64,000 bases of DNA from Haberlea rhodopensis (taxonomy: Eukaryota > Streptophyta > Magnoliopsida > Lamiales > Gesneriaceae). Below, one piece after another: positions 42,101 to 53,827 of this stretch. The DNA lies in the NCBI GenBank assembly GCA_907163345.1, contig CAJQUN010000507.1, positions 62,001 through 126,000 on the forward strand, in the 5' to 3' direction. The notes under the pieces are model-generated. The model saw only the letters and a program-made list of their open reading frames with translations, had not been told where the DNA came from and made no database searches. A program made the position numbers and the translations under genes. Every line of letters starts with the position of its first letter. The first letter of the stretch is position 1.

Positions 42101-43708
42101 GTGAAGAAGAAAGATGGTTCGATGAGTTTGTACATCGATTACAGACAACTGAACAAAGCTACAGTGAAGAATAAGTACCCACTTCCGAGGATCGATGACT
42201 TGTTTGATCAGTTGCAGGGTACGAGGCTCTACAGTAAGATCGATCTGAGGTCAGGGTACCATCAGATTCAAGTAAGGGAAGATGATGTCCCGAAGACAGC
42301 CTTCAGGACTAGGTATGGGCACTATGAATTCCTAGTCATGCCTTTTGGGGTGACAAATGCCCCGGCTGTTTTCATGAGTTTGATGAACAGGGTGTTCCAG
42401 CCATATTTGGATCAATTCGTCATAGTTTTCATTGACGATATACTCATCTACTCCCGGACCGAAGAAGATCATGTACGGCACTTGAGGACAGTTCTTCAGA
42501 TCCTTAGGGATCATCGGTTGTATGCAAAGCTCAGTAAGTGCGAATTCTGGCTGAGCAGTGTAGTGTTCTTGGGTCACGTTATATCTAGCAGCGGGATATC
42601 TGTGGATCCCAGGAAGATTGAAGCTGTGATGGAGTGGGCAGCACCCACTTCTGTACCTGAGATACGCAGTTTCCTTGGCTTAGCAGGTTATTACCGACGT
42701 TTTGTCGAGGGATTTTCTAAGATCGCTAAGCCGCTGACACAGCTGACTCAGAAAGGAGTCCCATTCTTTTGGTCCGAAGCTTGCGAGGAAAGCTTCCAAG
42801 AATTGAAACGTCGTTTGACGACAGCGCCAGTGTTGGTGATTCCTTCTGAGAATAAGAAGTTTGCCTTGTACACGGATGCATCATTGCAGGGTTTGGGCTG
42901 TGTATTGATGCAGGAAAAGCACGTGGTGGCTTATGCTTCGAGGCAGTTGAAGCCTCATGAGACCAGATACCCAGTCCATGATCTGGAACTGGCGGCCATC
43001 ATTTTCGCCTTGAAAATTTGGCGTCATTATCTTTATGGTACGACGTTTACCATCTATACGGACCATAAGAGCCTGAAATTTCTGTTCACTCAGGCTGAAC
43101 TGAATATGCGTCAAAGAAGATGGATGGATTTGCTCAAGGATTATGATTGTGAGATTGAGTACCATCCGGGTAAAGCAAATTTGATAGCAGACGCCTTAAG
43201 TCGGAAGGTGAAGAGTACTGCTGAAGACACTATGTGTTTATCAGCGATGATGACTTCTTATTGCCATATGGGCTATGATTTTGATGTGGACACGTCGCCG
43301 GTGCGAGTGTCGACCTTATTGGCCGAGCCAGACATATTTGAGGCTATCAGGAAAGCCCAGAGGTTAGATGATGAAGTTCAGAGATGGTCATCGATAGTAC
43401 TTCGAGGTCAGCCAACAAAGTTTAGAGTGGCTGAAGATGATTCTTTAAGACTGGACAACCGATGGGTAGTCCCAAATGCGCCGGGATTGCGTAAAGGAAT
43501 CTTAGAACGAGCTCATAGTAGCCGGTTCAGTATCCACCCCGGAGGAAGAAAGATGTATAAGGACCTGAGTGGTCAATTCTGGTGGAGACGCATGAAGCGT
43601 GATGTGATCACTTTTGTTAAGAGATGTTTGATCTGCCAGCAAGTAAAGGCAGAAAGACAGAGGCCTGGTGGTGAGCTGAAGAGCTTAGAGGTACCTAAAT
43701 GGAAGTAG
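42101..43708 (+). pseudogene. pol: Tek1 reverse transcriptase, RNase H and integrase N-terminus
   Basis: RT motifs include DYRQLNKATVKNKYPLPRID, LVMPFGVTNAPAVFM and the catalytic FIDDILIYS. RNase H follows (LYTDASLQGLGCVLM, YPVHDLELAAIIFALKIWRH, TDHKSLKFLFTQ), then the integrase HHCC zinc domain (HSSRFSIHPGGRKM ... CLICQQVKAE). The frame ends in TAG at 43706-43708 where Tek2 has tryptophan (KWEHIT), so a nonsense change splits integrase. Confidence 0.9.
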
Positions 43709-43720
43709 GAGCATATATCT

Positions 43721-44776
43721 ATGGACTTCGTGACCCACTTGCCAAGGTCGGCCTCTGGATTTGATGCGATCTGGGTGATCGTGGATAGGCTGACGAAGGT
43801 AGCTCATTTAATCCCTTACAACATGACTTTCACATATTTAAAGATGGCCCAATTATATGTACGGGATGTAGTGAGGTTGCATGGGGTTCCAGTCTCGATC
43901 GTGTCTGACAGAGACCCAAGGTTTACTTCTCATTTCTGGGAGGGTCTCCAGACAGCTTTGGGCACCGAGGTGAGACTGAGTACAGCTTATCACCCTCAGA
44001 CAGACGGCCAAACGGAGCGTACTATTCAGACGCTCGAAGATATGCTGAGGGCATGTGTTTTGGAGTTTGATACTCCATGGCAAGAGTCTATACCACTGGT
44101 AGAGTTCTCCTATAATAACAGCTATCAGGCGAGCATTCAAATGGCCCCTTTTGAAGATCTTTACGGACGACGATGTAGGTCACCGCTGTATTGGGAGGAC
44201 TTGACGAGTAAAGCGGTCGGAGGACCGGATATGATTAAGGACATGGAGGAAAAGATTAAGATGATACGCTTAAAGATGAAAGCGGCCCAAGATAGGCAAG
44301 CAGCCTACGCCAATAAGCGGCGACGGCCGCTAGAATTCCAAGTAGGAGACAAGGTTTTCTTGAAAATCTCACCCTTCAGGGGTGTGGTCCGTTTTGGTAT
44401 GCGGGGGAAGTTATCTCCGAGATATGTCGGACCGTATGAGGTATTGCAGCGTATTGGTACATTGGCTTATCGTTTGGCTCTACCGCCGTCTTTATCTAGA
44501 ATTCATGATGTCTTCCATGTTTCTATGTTGAGAAAGTATGAGCCAGATCCGTCTCATGTTTTACAGCCTACTGAAGTGCAGTTGGATTCAGATGTATCCT
44601 ACGTTGAACGACCGGTCAGAATTCTGGATCGTGAGGATCGCAGATTACGAAGTAAAGTTATACCGATGGTCAAAGTTCAGTGGGATCGTCGGGGTGTCGA
44701 GGAGGCTACGTGGGAGACGGAACGGCATATGATGCAGCATTACCCGAAACTATTTTCTGGTGTGATTTATGTTTAG
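43721..44776 (+). pseudogene. pol: Tek1 integrase core and chromodomain
   Basis: It is in frame with the preceding segment beyond the TAG. The DDE core is intact: FVTHLPRSASGFDAIWVIVD, SIVSDRDPRFTSHFWEGL and YHPQTDGQTERTIQTLEDML. A GPY-type module follows (LSPRYVGPYEVLQRIG), then a chromodomain-like C-terminus (ERPVRILDREDRRLRSK, VKVQWDRRGVEEATWETE). Chromodomains of this clade are thought to bias insertion to heterochromatin. Confidence 0.9.
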
Positions 44777-44799
44777 TTTCTTTTTGGGTAAGTGCATGC

Positions 44800-44835
44800 G
44801 ATTTCGAGGACGAAATCTTGTAAGTAGGGGAGTAA
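44800..44835 (+). promoter_or_regulatory. Tek1 PPT with upstream hairpin
   Basis: GATTTCG-AGGA-CGAAATC is a perfect 7-bp hairpin (44800-44817), followed by AAGTAGGGGAG and the LTR start. Tek2 has AATTTCG/CGAAATT at the same place, so the outer pair differs but is still complementary. Confidence 0.7.
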
Positions 44836-46808
44836 TGTGATGCCCCGAAATTAATTAATTGCAATTAAGGCATTAATTATGTTTATATGATGAATCATGT
44901 GATAATGGATTTATGTGTTGGGTATTAAGATGTTAACATGATTTAATTGTGTTGATTATTAAATATGAGGAAGATGTGATTTTAGATGAAGTTTAGAGCA
45001 TTTTTGTAAAATGCTTTTAAAATACCATGTTGGAGTATTTTATACATCATGTTAAGTTTGGGGTACAATTTTTTTAATTAACTTTGCACAACCCCTTTTA
45101 ATCCCCACTACCCATCTTTTCCTATACTTCACTTCACTTTACCAATCACTCTTTTAACCCCCAATTTCATCCCTCAACCCTAACCCCAGACCATTTTCGA
45201 AATCCACCAAAGAAGAAGAAGGAAAGTTCCACAAAACTTGTGTTTGTGTAGTCTTTGCTAAGATTTGGAGCCTACAAGAGGTATGGAACCATTCCTTAAG
45301 TTTTCAAGATGTTTGGTGTTGAAATGGGTTAGTTTTGATGATTTATGTGGGTTGTTTTGGGTATGTGTTATATATGTTTGGGGTATGATTTTTGAAGTGT
45401 TTTATGTGGGTTTTAGTGAGTTATGATGTTGTTGATGTTGTAGGGAAGTTTGGTTTTGAAAGGTATGAGGATAAGCTTGGAAAATGCACATAAAAATGGT
45501 GAAATCGCGGCCACTGGTTGTGGCGATCGATCGCTACAAAAGCAGCGATCGATCGCCGAGAGGCAGTACGCAAAAATGAGGATAGGCGATCGATCGCCTC
45601 AAATGGCGCGATCGATCGCCAACGTCCAGTAGCGAAATGTGCATCAGGCGATCGATCGCCTCATTTTAAGCGATCGATCGCCGCTAAGTGAAAAATCAGG
45701 CGATCGATCGCCATGTTTTGAGCGATCGATCGCCGCTGTTCAAAAGTAGGAAAATGATGATTTTTGTTAAATTTTTGGTATTGGGCTATTGTTTAGCTTC
45801 TAATATCAATTTGTATGGTTATGTAGAATCGTCCCAGGTACCCACAACTTCAAGGAGATAAAGTTCTGCAATTTCTCCTTCTTTTGGAATTAAGGTACGT
45901 AAGAAACGTACGAGCATCGGACGGTAAACCATACTCCTACATTTAATGATGATGCTTATGATGATGATGTTTATGATGATGATGTTTATGATGATGTTTA
46001 TGATGATGTTTACGATGATGATGTTTATGATGATGTTTATGATGACGATGTTTATGATGATGATTATGATGATGTTTACGATGATGATGTTTATGATGAT
46101 GTTTACGATGATGATGTGTATGATGACGTTTATGATGATGATGTTTATGATAAGTAAGTTTATGATAAGGTCATATGACGTATATGATTGGGTAAGACGC
46201 CCATGTGGTAAGATGCCACCCAATGTATATGAGTGGGTAAGATGCCCATGTGGTAAGATGCTACACAATGTTATGATATGGCAAGACGCCATATGATTGG
46301 GTAAGATGCCCATGTGGTAAGATGCCACACGACGGTTATGTTATGGTAAGATGCCATATAATGGGGTAAGATGCCCTTATACATGAATAAGAATCAGGGA
46401 TAACAAAAGAAGTTGAAGAACGACCAATAACTTTTACTTAACTAAGATGTTATGCATTACTGTATGTCTTTTAATATCATGTTAAGTAAATATGTTTATG
46501 CTCACGATGTGTTGTCCCTGTAGGTACACTTTTGGACCGAAGGGCCTAGGGTCGGGTAGAGGCGGTGAGCTAAAAGGGAGCAAGATGAATATAGGATGCA
46601 GGATTTTGATAGTCTCTACTCTAGGAGTACTATAAATCTATAACTTTAACATTTATTATTGGGAATGTAATTAAATAGCTTTTGGAAATCTTATTTTGGC
46701 CTGTAATCTTCTTAGCTCAAGCTACAACCGGAACCCTTAAGAGGTTATAAATGCATGTTCTGTCCATTATATGTGTACTATTTGATGTTAAGGTAGGAAG
46801 ACCCTACA
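44836..46808 (+). repeat. Tek1 3' LTR
   Basis: It is a direct repeat of 38140-40086, with the palindrome array (about 45523-45735), ATGATGTTT array (45945-46160) and TAAGATG hairpins (about 46186-46376). It ends CCCTACA before the TSD. Confidence 0.9.
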
Positions 46809-47013
46809 TTGACAGTGACGTTAACCACATGATTCAGCTGGCTGGTTGAAATTGAGCAACGCCACCAGAGTTCTATACGATCGTAATATCCTGCTCAAAG
46901 TGAAGGGAAAGTTTTATAGAACCGTCGTTAGACCGCAATGTTATATGGTACGGAATGCTGGGCACCCAAGAGGAATCACATCCAAAATATGAGTGTGAAG
47001 AGATGCGTATGTT
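46809..47013 (+). pseudogene. L1-type LINE reverse-transcriptase fragment, right part
   Basis: This continues the piece at 37800-38139 after the Tek1 insertion. VNHMIQ, YDRNILLKVKGKFYRTVVRP and NMSVK-like words appear in shifting frames. Homology ends near 47013, where Big1-like sequence starts. Confidence 0.7.
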
Positions 47014-47501
47014 GCTGAGTATTATAGGAGATACCCAAGTCGAGCTGCTTGAGTATGCATGTGGTGTATTTGGCATTTTGACATATATATCGGTTGTATA
47101 TATGTATGCCATCAATTTTATACTTGTTGAATAGCTGGTTAGTGTGCTTGGATTGGTGAATCTCTTGCAAGAGATTGTAGTATCTTTGAGATTGATAATC
47201 TTGATGGGACGACTTATTCTGATGAATAAATTTTGAGGTTTTGGTTGACATCTGTGAAGATGTGTATTTTTGTTGATCGGTGATCGTGGGTTGTCGATTC
47301 GAGTTACAAATGGTGCAACTATTCCTTTGATGAGTAAGATTCCAATATTTGTTATGGAGTTGGAGAACAGAAACCGAGTTTAGTGTGACTATACTGCTGT
47401 ATACTGGTGGTTTCCTTCGTAGCGATGTGTATTTTGCATCATAGATCAAGTTGTAGAGATGTCGTAAAGATGGTATCTATGTTGGAATCTGGAAAGATTC
47501 G
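47014..47501 (+). other. Big1-like internal fragment, left part
   Basis: It aligns with 34240-34948 of Big1 (GGAGATACCCAAG, TGAATCTCT.. and later words), with divergence and indels. Inverted repeats retained with changed bases include TGGCAT/ATGCCA (47071-47111), AATCTCTT/AAGAGATT (47159-47176) and GAATCT/AGATTC (47485-47500). No ORF is seen. Confidence 0.65.
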
Positions 47502-48583
47502 TGTGGGGTCCTCGTTACTTAATCCATTATGTATCATGTTACCATATATATGTGAGTCTGAATTAAGTAATAACATGCACTGATTAAGAGTATCTTACTA
47601 GTTAAGTTGTTACAGGGTTTATAAAAAACCTCTCAACTACACATCATATGTACAAACAACAACCAACTACAAGATAACTCCTACGCAGTGGTTCAGTTCG
47701 CAGCGGAAAATGACTCACATTCCGTCCTCCCACGTCTATAAGTCCCCACAGAAACATTCACACAATGTGAGTATAGAGAATAAATATTTCAGTGCGATAT
47801 CAAAACACAATAACAATATCAATGATAAAGCACAATAAATCATCTAATGTTAATGATCTGTATCATGCATCAACAAATGCACCATGTCATGACATGTCTC
47901 AACAATTACCCTATTATCACGAGACCAATATAATATGCCTATTCAGCTCAATATGTCAGTAAGATTCCAATATTTGTTATGGAGTTGGAGAACAGAAACC
48001 TAGTTTAGTGTGACTATACTGCTGTATACTGGTGGTTTCCTTCGTAGCGATGTGTATTTTGCACCATAGATCAAGTTGTAGAGATGTCGTAAAGATGGTA
48101 TCTATGTTGGAATCTGGAAAGATTCGTGTGGGGTCCTCGTTACTTAATCCATTATGTATCATGTTACCATATATATGTGAGTCTGAATTAAGTAATAACA
48201 TGCACTGATTAAGAGTATCTTACTAGTTAAGTTGTTACAGGGTTTATAAAAAACCTCTCAACTACACATCATATGTACAAACAACAACCAACTACAAGAT
48301 AACTCCTACGCAGTGGTTCAGTTCGCAGCGGAAAATGACTCACATTCCGTCCTCCCACGTCTATAAGTCCCCACAGAAACATTCACACAATGTGAGTATA
48401 GAGAATAAATATTTCAGTGCGATATCAAAACACAATAACAATATCAATGATAAAGCACAATAAATCATCTAATGTTAATGATCTGTATCATGCATCAACA
48501 AATGCACCATGTCATGACATGTCTCAACAATTACCCTATTATCACGAGACCAATATAATATGCCTATTCAGCTCAATATGTCA
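47334..48583. repeat. 625-bp tandem duplication across the Tek2 left junction
   Basis: 47334-47958 is repeated as 47959-48583 with almost no differences. Each copy contains 168 bp of Big1-like host sequence and the first 457 bp of the Tek2 LTR, including the TSD ATTCG (47497-47501 and 48122-48126). The duplication therefore happened after Tek2 inserted. Confidence 0.9.
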
Positions 48584-48654
48584 GTGAAACCACCTCACAT
48601 CTTCATATTAGCAACACATATCATAGTACCGTCCTCAAATGATAATAGCCAGAA

Positions 48655-48815
48655 CATATACCCAAAAACTGGTGTATATCTCTATAAAGCATAACCGAGC
48701 ATATACCCAAACCAGGCGTATATCTCTATGTAACATAACCGAGCATATACCCAAACCAGGCGTATATCTCTCTGTAACATAACCGAGCATATACCCAAAC
48801 CAGGCGTATATCTCA
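48655..48815 (-). repeat. 43-bp hairpin tandem array (Tek2 LTR)
   Basis: About four units contain GAGCATATACCCAAACCAGG and CGTATATCTC. Each unit forms ATATACCC/GGCGTATAT with one bulged base around AAACCA. The other LTR has the same array at 55400-55560. Confidence 0.8.
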
Positions 48816-49110
48816 AACACATGATATCCATGAATGTACATGCATATGATACTACCAATCATATGATACTAACATAACGCAATTCATATGATATCAATCT
48901 CATAACATCATCACACAATATCTATACTCCGTACGTCAACACGTACCTGTACTGCGACACAAACGATTTAAATTCAACGTCACTGGCTAATTGCCTCGTT
49001 GTCCCGTCCCCTGAGATGATGCTACAACAATGCCAACAATATATCATGTTATCTTAGGCATTAAAATCAAATTCTACAAAAATATAACATTTTTCAACAT
49101 TTTGACTCTG

Positions 49111-49324
49111 GCGATCGATTTCATGATTTGAGGCGATCGATCGCCTAAAGTTTTGGTCCTACGCGATCGATCTCTTAATTCACGCGATCGGTCGCCTCCC
49201 CTTTGGAAAAACATACTGCCTCAAGGCGATCGATTGCCACATGAAGCGATCGATCGCTCAATGCACCGCCACTCTCATGTTTAGCCACAGGCGATCGATT
49301 GTCTCATACGTCGCGATCGATCGC
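49111..49324 (-). repeat. paired-palindrome array (Tek2 3' LTR)
   Basis: GCGATCGATCGC-type copies start at 49111/49133, 49163/49184, 49226/49246 and 49291/49313 (20-22 bp within pairs; 52, 63 and 65 bp between pairs). Read on the minus strand the between-pair order is 65, 63, 52, matching Tek1's 63, 62, 52. Several copies show C-to-T decay. The other LTR array is at about 55857-56071. Confidence 0.88.
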
Positions 49325-50069
49325 CTACTCTGTTTTCAGAAAATTCATGGCGATTTTCAAGCATATCTTTCTAGCTCTTCTCCTATAACTCGAATTTAAC
49401 CATTTCAACATGTTTCTTGCAATCTCTAGGAACATATTAACATGTTTCTATCATCATAGAATCCAATTCATAACATATAAACATGATATGATTCTTCACA
49501 TGAACATTTGATATTCCACTTCACATACATCAACACCAATTACATAATTCAAGTGTAAAACCATGAATTCTTTACCAAGATATTAAGAAATCACTTCACA
49601 CAACTTCCTAGCTCAATTCACAAGTAAATCCCAAGCTCAACCAAAAAGAACTTGAAAGAGATGGAGAGGAGCTTGTGTAGGATTTTAGTAGGTGAAAGAT
49701 GAGAAACTATGTGATTCTCCTCCCTAAATCACTTGATATAAGGTCATTAGCTCCCTCAATCACTTGATATCATGTCATTTGGAGTTAATGACATGTTAAG
49801 TAACATGTACATGCAAATGAAATCCAAATTCAAATGCAACTCCAATTCAAATGAAATTCACATGCATATTCAAATGCCTACTAGTTCATGTTGCTTGATA
49901 TGTTACTATTCAAATCATTGTACACCATGTTTCATTCCTTGCCATATATCATTTCATACATGTATTAATTCATTCTTGGTTCCACCCGAACCCCCATTAT
50001 CATACCACCAATTGATATAATTACACCATAATCATATCATATGTGTATAAAACAAATCGAGGCATTACA

Positions 50070-50105
50070 ATTCTCCCCCACTTATTGAATTTCGTCCTCG
50101 AAATT
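50070..50105 (-). promoter_or_regulatory. Tek2 PPT with upstream hairpin
   Basis: On the minus strand AATTTCG-AGGA-CGAAATT (50088-50105) is a perfect hairpin, followed by AGTGGGGGAGA and the LTR. Confidence 0.7.
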
Positions 50106-50176
50106 GTATATACCAACATAATACATGCTTCACATCATAACATATATGATATATGTAACATAAGAAACATGTATAA

Positions 50177-51724
50177 TTAACATATCAACATACCAGAAAA
50201 CAAATCTGGATACCGTTGCATCATATGTTGCTCTGTCTCCCACGTTGCCTCTTCGACACCCCGTATGTCCCACTGTACCTTAACCATCGGAATCACTTTA
50301 TTACGCAACCTGCGTTCAGCTCGATCCAAGATCATAACCGGTCGTTCCTCATACGACACATCTGTATCCAACTGTACATCAGGTAACTGTAATACATGAC
50401 TCGGATCTGGTTCATACTTTCTCAACAATGAAACATGAAAAACATCATGAATACTACTCAAGGCCGGCGGTAGTGCCAAGCGATATGCTAACGTACCAAT
50501 ACGTTGCAATACCTCATACGGACCAACATACCGTGGAGACAATTTTCCACGTTTATCAAACCGTACTACACCTTTAAAAGGTGAGATTTTTAAGAACACA
50601 CGGTCACCAACTTGAAATTCAAGTGGTCTACGTCGCTTATTGGCATAAGCAGTCTGTCTATCCTGAGCAGCTTTAAGTTTCAATCGAATTAACTTTACTT
50701 TTTCTTCCATTTCATGAATCATATCCGGTCCATGTAAAGAAGATTGATCCATAGCATCCCAATACAATGGCGATCTACATCGTCGCCCATACAAAGCCTC
50801 AAATGGTGCCATCTGTATACTAGACTGATAACTGTTGTTATATGAAAATTCTACTAATGGCAATGACTCTTGCCAAGAGGTATCAAACTCTAATACACAG
50901 GCACGCAACATATCCTCAAGTGTCTGTATCGTCCGTTCTGTTTGTCCATCTATCTGAGGATGATATGCTGTACTCAATCGCACTTCAGTTCCCAATGCTG
51001 TCTGTAACCCTTCCCAAAAATGATAAGTAAATCTCGGATCTCTATCCGATACAATGGAAACTGGTATACCATGTAGTCTCACCACATGTTGAATGTACAA
51101 CTGTGCCATTCTCAGATATGTAAATGTCATACAATATGGCACGAAATGAGATACTTTGGTGAGTCGGTCAACGATCACCCAAATAGCATCACAACCAGAA
51201 GATGTCTGTGGCAAATGAGTCACAAAATCCATCGTGATATGTTCCCATTTCCACTGAGGAATTTCCAAACTGTGTAATTCACCTCCTGGTTTCTGTCTTT
51301 CTGCTTTCACTTGTTGACAGATCAAGCACCGTTTCACAAAGCTCAACACATCCTGTTTCATACGTTTCCACCAAAATTGGGTACGTAAATCATGATACAT
51401 TTTCTTTCCTCCAGGATGTATACTGTATCTACTACAATGAGCACGTTGTAGTAGTTCTTGACGTAGTCCCAATGAAGCAGGTACTACCCAACAGTTTCTG
51501 TACTTCAAAGTTCCATCACTTGCAAGTACAAATTGAGATGTTTGTCCTTGACTTATCATTTCTTTCCAATGTTGTACCTCATCATCAGTCATTTGTGCCT
51601 TTCTGATTTTATCAAAAATGTCAGGTTCAACCAACAATGTTGATACCCGTACTGGCACTATTTCCACATCAAAATCATAACCCAAAGTACAACAAGAAGT
51701 CATCAACGCTGATAAATGAATCAT
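50177..51724 (-). pseudogene. pol: Tek2 integrase and chromodomain
   Basis: It contains the HHCC zinc domain (HCSRYSIHPGGKKM, CLICQQVKAE), a DDE core (DAIWVIVDRLTK, IVSDRDPRFTYHFWEGL, YHPQIDGQTERTIQTLEDML), the GPY module (SPRYVGPYEVLQRIG) and a chromodomain-like tail (ERPVMILDRAERRLR, VKVQWDIRGVEEATWETE). It is separated from RNase H only by a premature TGA at about 51746-51748. The segment itself is otherwise open. Confidence 0.9.
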
Positions 51725-51748
51725 CTCCTCAGCCGTATGATGTACTTT

Positions 51749-53827
51749 TCAACTCAAGGCATCTGCTGTAAGATTAGCCTTTCCTGGATGATATTCAATC
51801 TCACAATCATAATCTTTCAACAGATCCATCCATCTTCTTTGTCTCATATTCAACTCTGCTTGAGTGAATAAAAACTTTAAACTCTTATGATCTGTATATA
51901 TGGTAAACGATGTACCATATAAATAATGTCGCCATATCTTTAAGGCAAAGACAATGGCAGCTAATTCCAGATCATGTACTGGATATCTCATTTCATGTGG
52001 CTTCAATTGTCGTGATGCATAAGCCACTACATGTTTATCCTGCATCAATACACAACCCAAACCTAGTAATGATGCGTCAGTATATAAGGCAAACCTGTCA
52101 TGCTCCGATGGAATAATCAAAACTGGAGCTGTAGTTAATCGATGTTTCAATTCCTGAAAACTACGCTCACATGCCTCCGACGATCGAAACGGTACTCCTT
52201 TCTGTGTCAATTGTGTCAATGGTTTGGCAATTGATGAAAATCCTTCAACAAATCGTCTATAATAGACAGCCAAACCCAAGAAACTACAAATCTCTGGCAC
52301 AGAAGTAGGTGCTGACCAATTCAACACTGCTTCGACTTTCTTCGGATCAACTGATATACCTTCTTCTGAAATTACATGCCCCAAAAAGCCGACACTAGTC
52401 AACCAAAACTCACACTTACTGAGTTTAGCATATAACTGATGTGTCCTCAACAATTGCAATACCATATGCAAATGTTGAACATGTTCTGCATCACTCTGTG
52501 AATAGATCAGTATATCATCGATAAAGACAATGACAAAACGATCAAGGTATTCCTGGAACACACGATTCATTAAACCCATAAAGACAGCTGGAGCATTTGT
52601 TACTCCAAATGGCATTACTAGAAACTCATAATGCCCATAGCGAGTTCTGAATGCTGTCTTCTGTACATCACCCTCTCTCACACGTATTTGATGATAACCA
52701 GATCTCAAATCAATCTTAGAATAGATTTTTGATCCCTGTAATTGATCAAATAAATCATCAATACGAGGAAGAGGATATTTATTCTTTATGGTTACCTTGT
52801 TCAATTGTCGATAGTCAATACACAATCTCATCGTCCCATCCTTCTTCTTAACAAATAATACCGGAGCACCCCAAGGCGATACACTAGGACGTATGTACCC
52901 CTTGTCCAATAAGTCTTGCAATTGAGTTTTCAATTCTTTCAATTCAGTTGGTGCCATCCGATAGGGAGCTCGTGAAATTGCAGAAGTACCAGGTATCAAA
53001 TCAATACCAAATTCCACTTCTCGACTCGGTGGGAATCCAGGTATCTCATCTGGAAACACATCCGCATATTCTGCAACCACTGGTATCTCCTCTACTTTCC
53101 TTTCTCTTTTCTGTTCAGTTACATCAAGGGCATAAATCAAATAACCTGCATGTCCACGTTCTAACAAACGCGACATTCGGATTGCTGATATCAAAGGAAT
53201 CCTCGCCCTCGATCCTTGGCCATAGAAGAACCATTGATTTCCAGTATCAGACTGAAATCTCACTATCTTCTGACAACAATCCACAACAGACTGATATTTA
53301 CTCAATACATCAATTCTAAGGATGCAATCAAAATCTGACATATCTAACACAATCAAATCAGCTTGTAGTCCATACTCAGTCTCAAACTGAATATCACAAT
53401 CAGACACACTCTGACAAGCCATCACAGTAGTTCCCATGGGTGTCGAAACATAAAGAGGCATCAACAGTGGAGACGAGCATATATGATACCGGTCAATAAA
53501 ATTTTGTGCAACAAAAGAATGTGATGCACCAGTATCAATCAAAAGTAAAGCTGGATAAGTAAACAAAGTACACTTACCCGCTATCACATCATCAGGAACT
53601 GCCTCTGCTTCCTCTCTGTTCAGTGCATACACCTGAGCCTGAGGTGGTCCTGTCCTCTGTCCTCCACCAGACTGTGGTACACCCTGTGTTCTCTGCTGCA
53701 CTGTATTTTCTGGCATTGGTCCTCTCCTCTGTTGTCCACCCACTTGAGGACAATCACGGATCACATGTCCTGGTCTCCCACAACGGAAACAAACTACTGG
53801 AGTCAATTGAGGACAATCTCGTTTCAA
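51749..53827 (-). pseudogene. pol: Tek2 zinc knuckle, protease, RT and RNase H
   Basis: A CCHC knuckle (CFRCGRPGHVIRDC), intact protease site (LLIDTGASHSFVAQNF), RT (WGAPVLFVKKKDGTMRLCID, LVMPFGVTNAPAVFM, FIDDILIYS) and RNase H (LYTDASLLGLGCVLM, TDHKSLKFLF) are all in one frame of 692 codons. It ends DALS followed by TGA where Tek1 has SRK, a CGA/CGG-type arginine lost by probable C-to-T change. This is the best-preserved pol segment in the window. Confidence 0.92.

Larger units (their letters stand above)
38140..46808 (+). mobile_element. Tek1: Tekay/Del chromovirus, full-length but broken
   Basis: LTRs at 38140-40086 and 44836-46808 start TGTGATGCCCCG and end CCTACA. The TSD TTGAC (38135-38139 and 46809-46813) is perfect. 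It has an iMet primer site, gag, zinc knuckles, protease, RT, RNase H, integrase and a C-terminal chromodomain-like tail in the order typical of chromoviruses. Reading frames are broken at several places. Confidence 0.93.
48127..50069 (-). repeat. Tek2 3' LTR
   Basis: It contains a roughly 43-bp tandem array (48655-48815) and a palindrome array (49111-49324). Frames of repeated Tyr/Cys/Gly-Leu-Gly come from the tandem array. Confidence 0.9.

Noticed and set aside
48635..48862. Repeat peptide ORFs (YTPGLGICSVML type) in Tek2 LTRs
   Set aside because: They are translations of the 43-bp hairpin tandem array on the minus strand.
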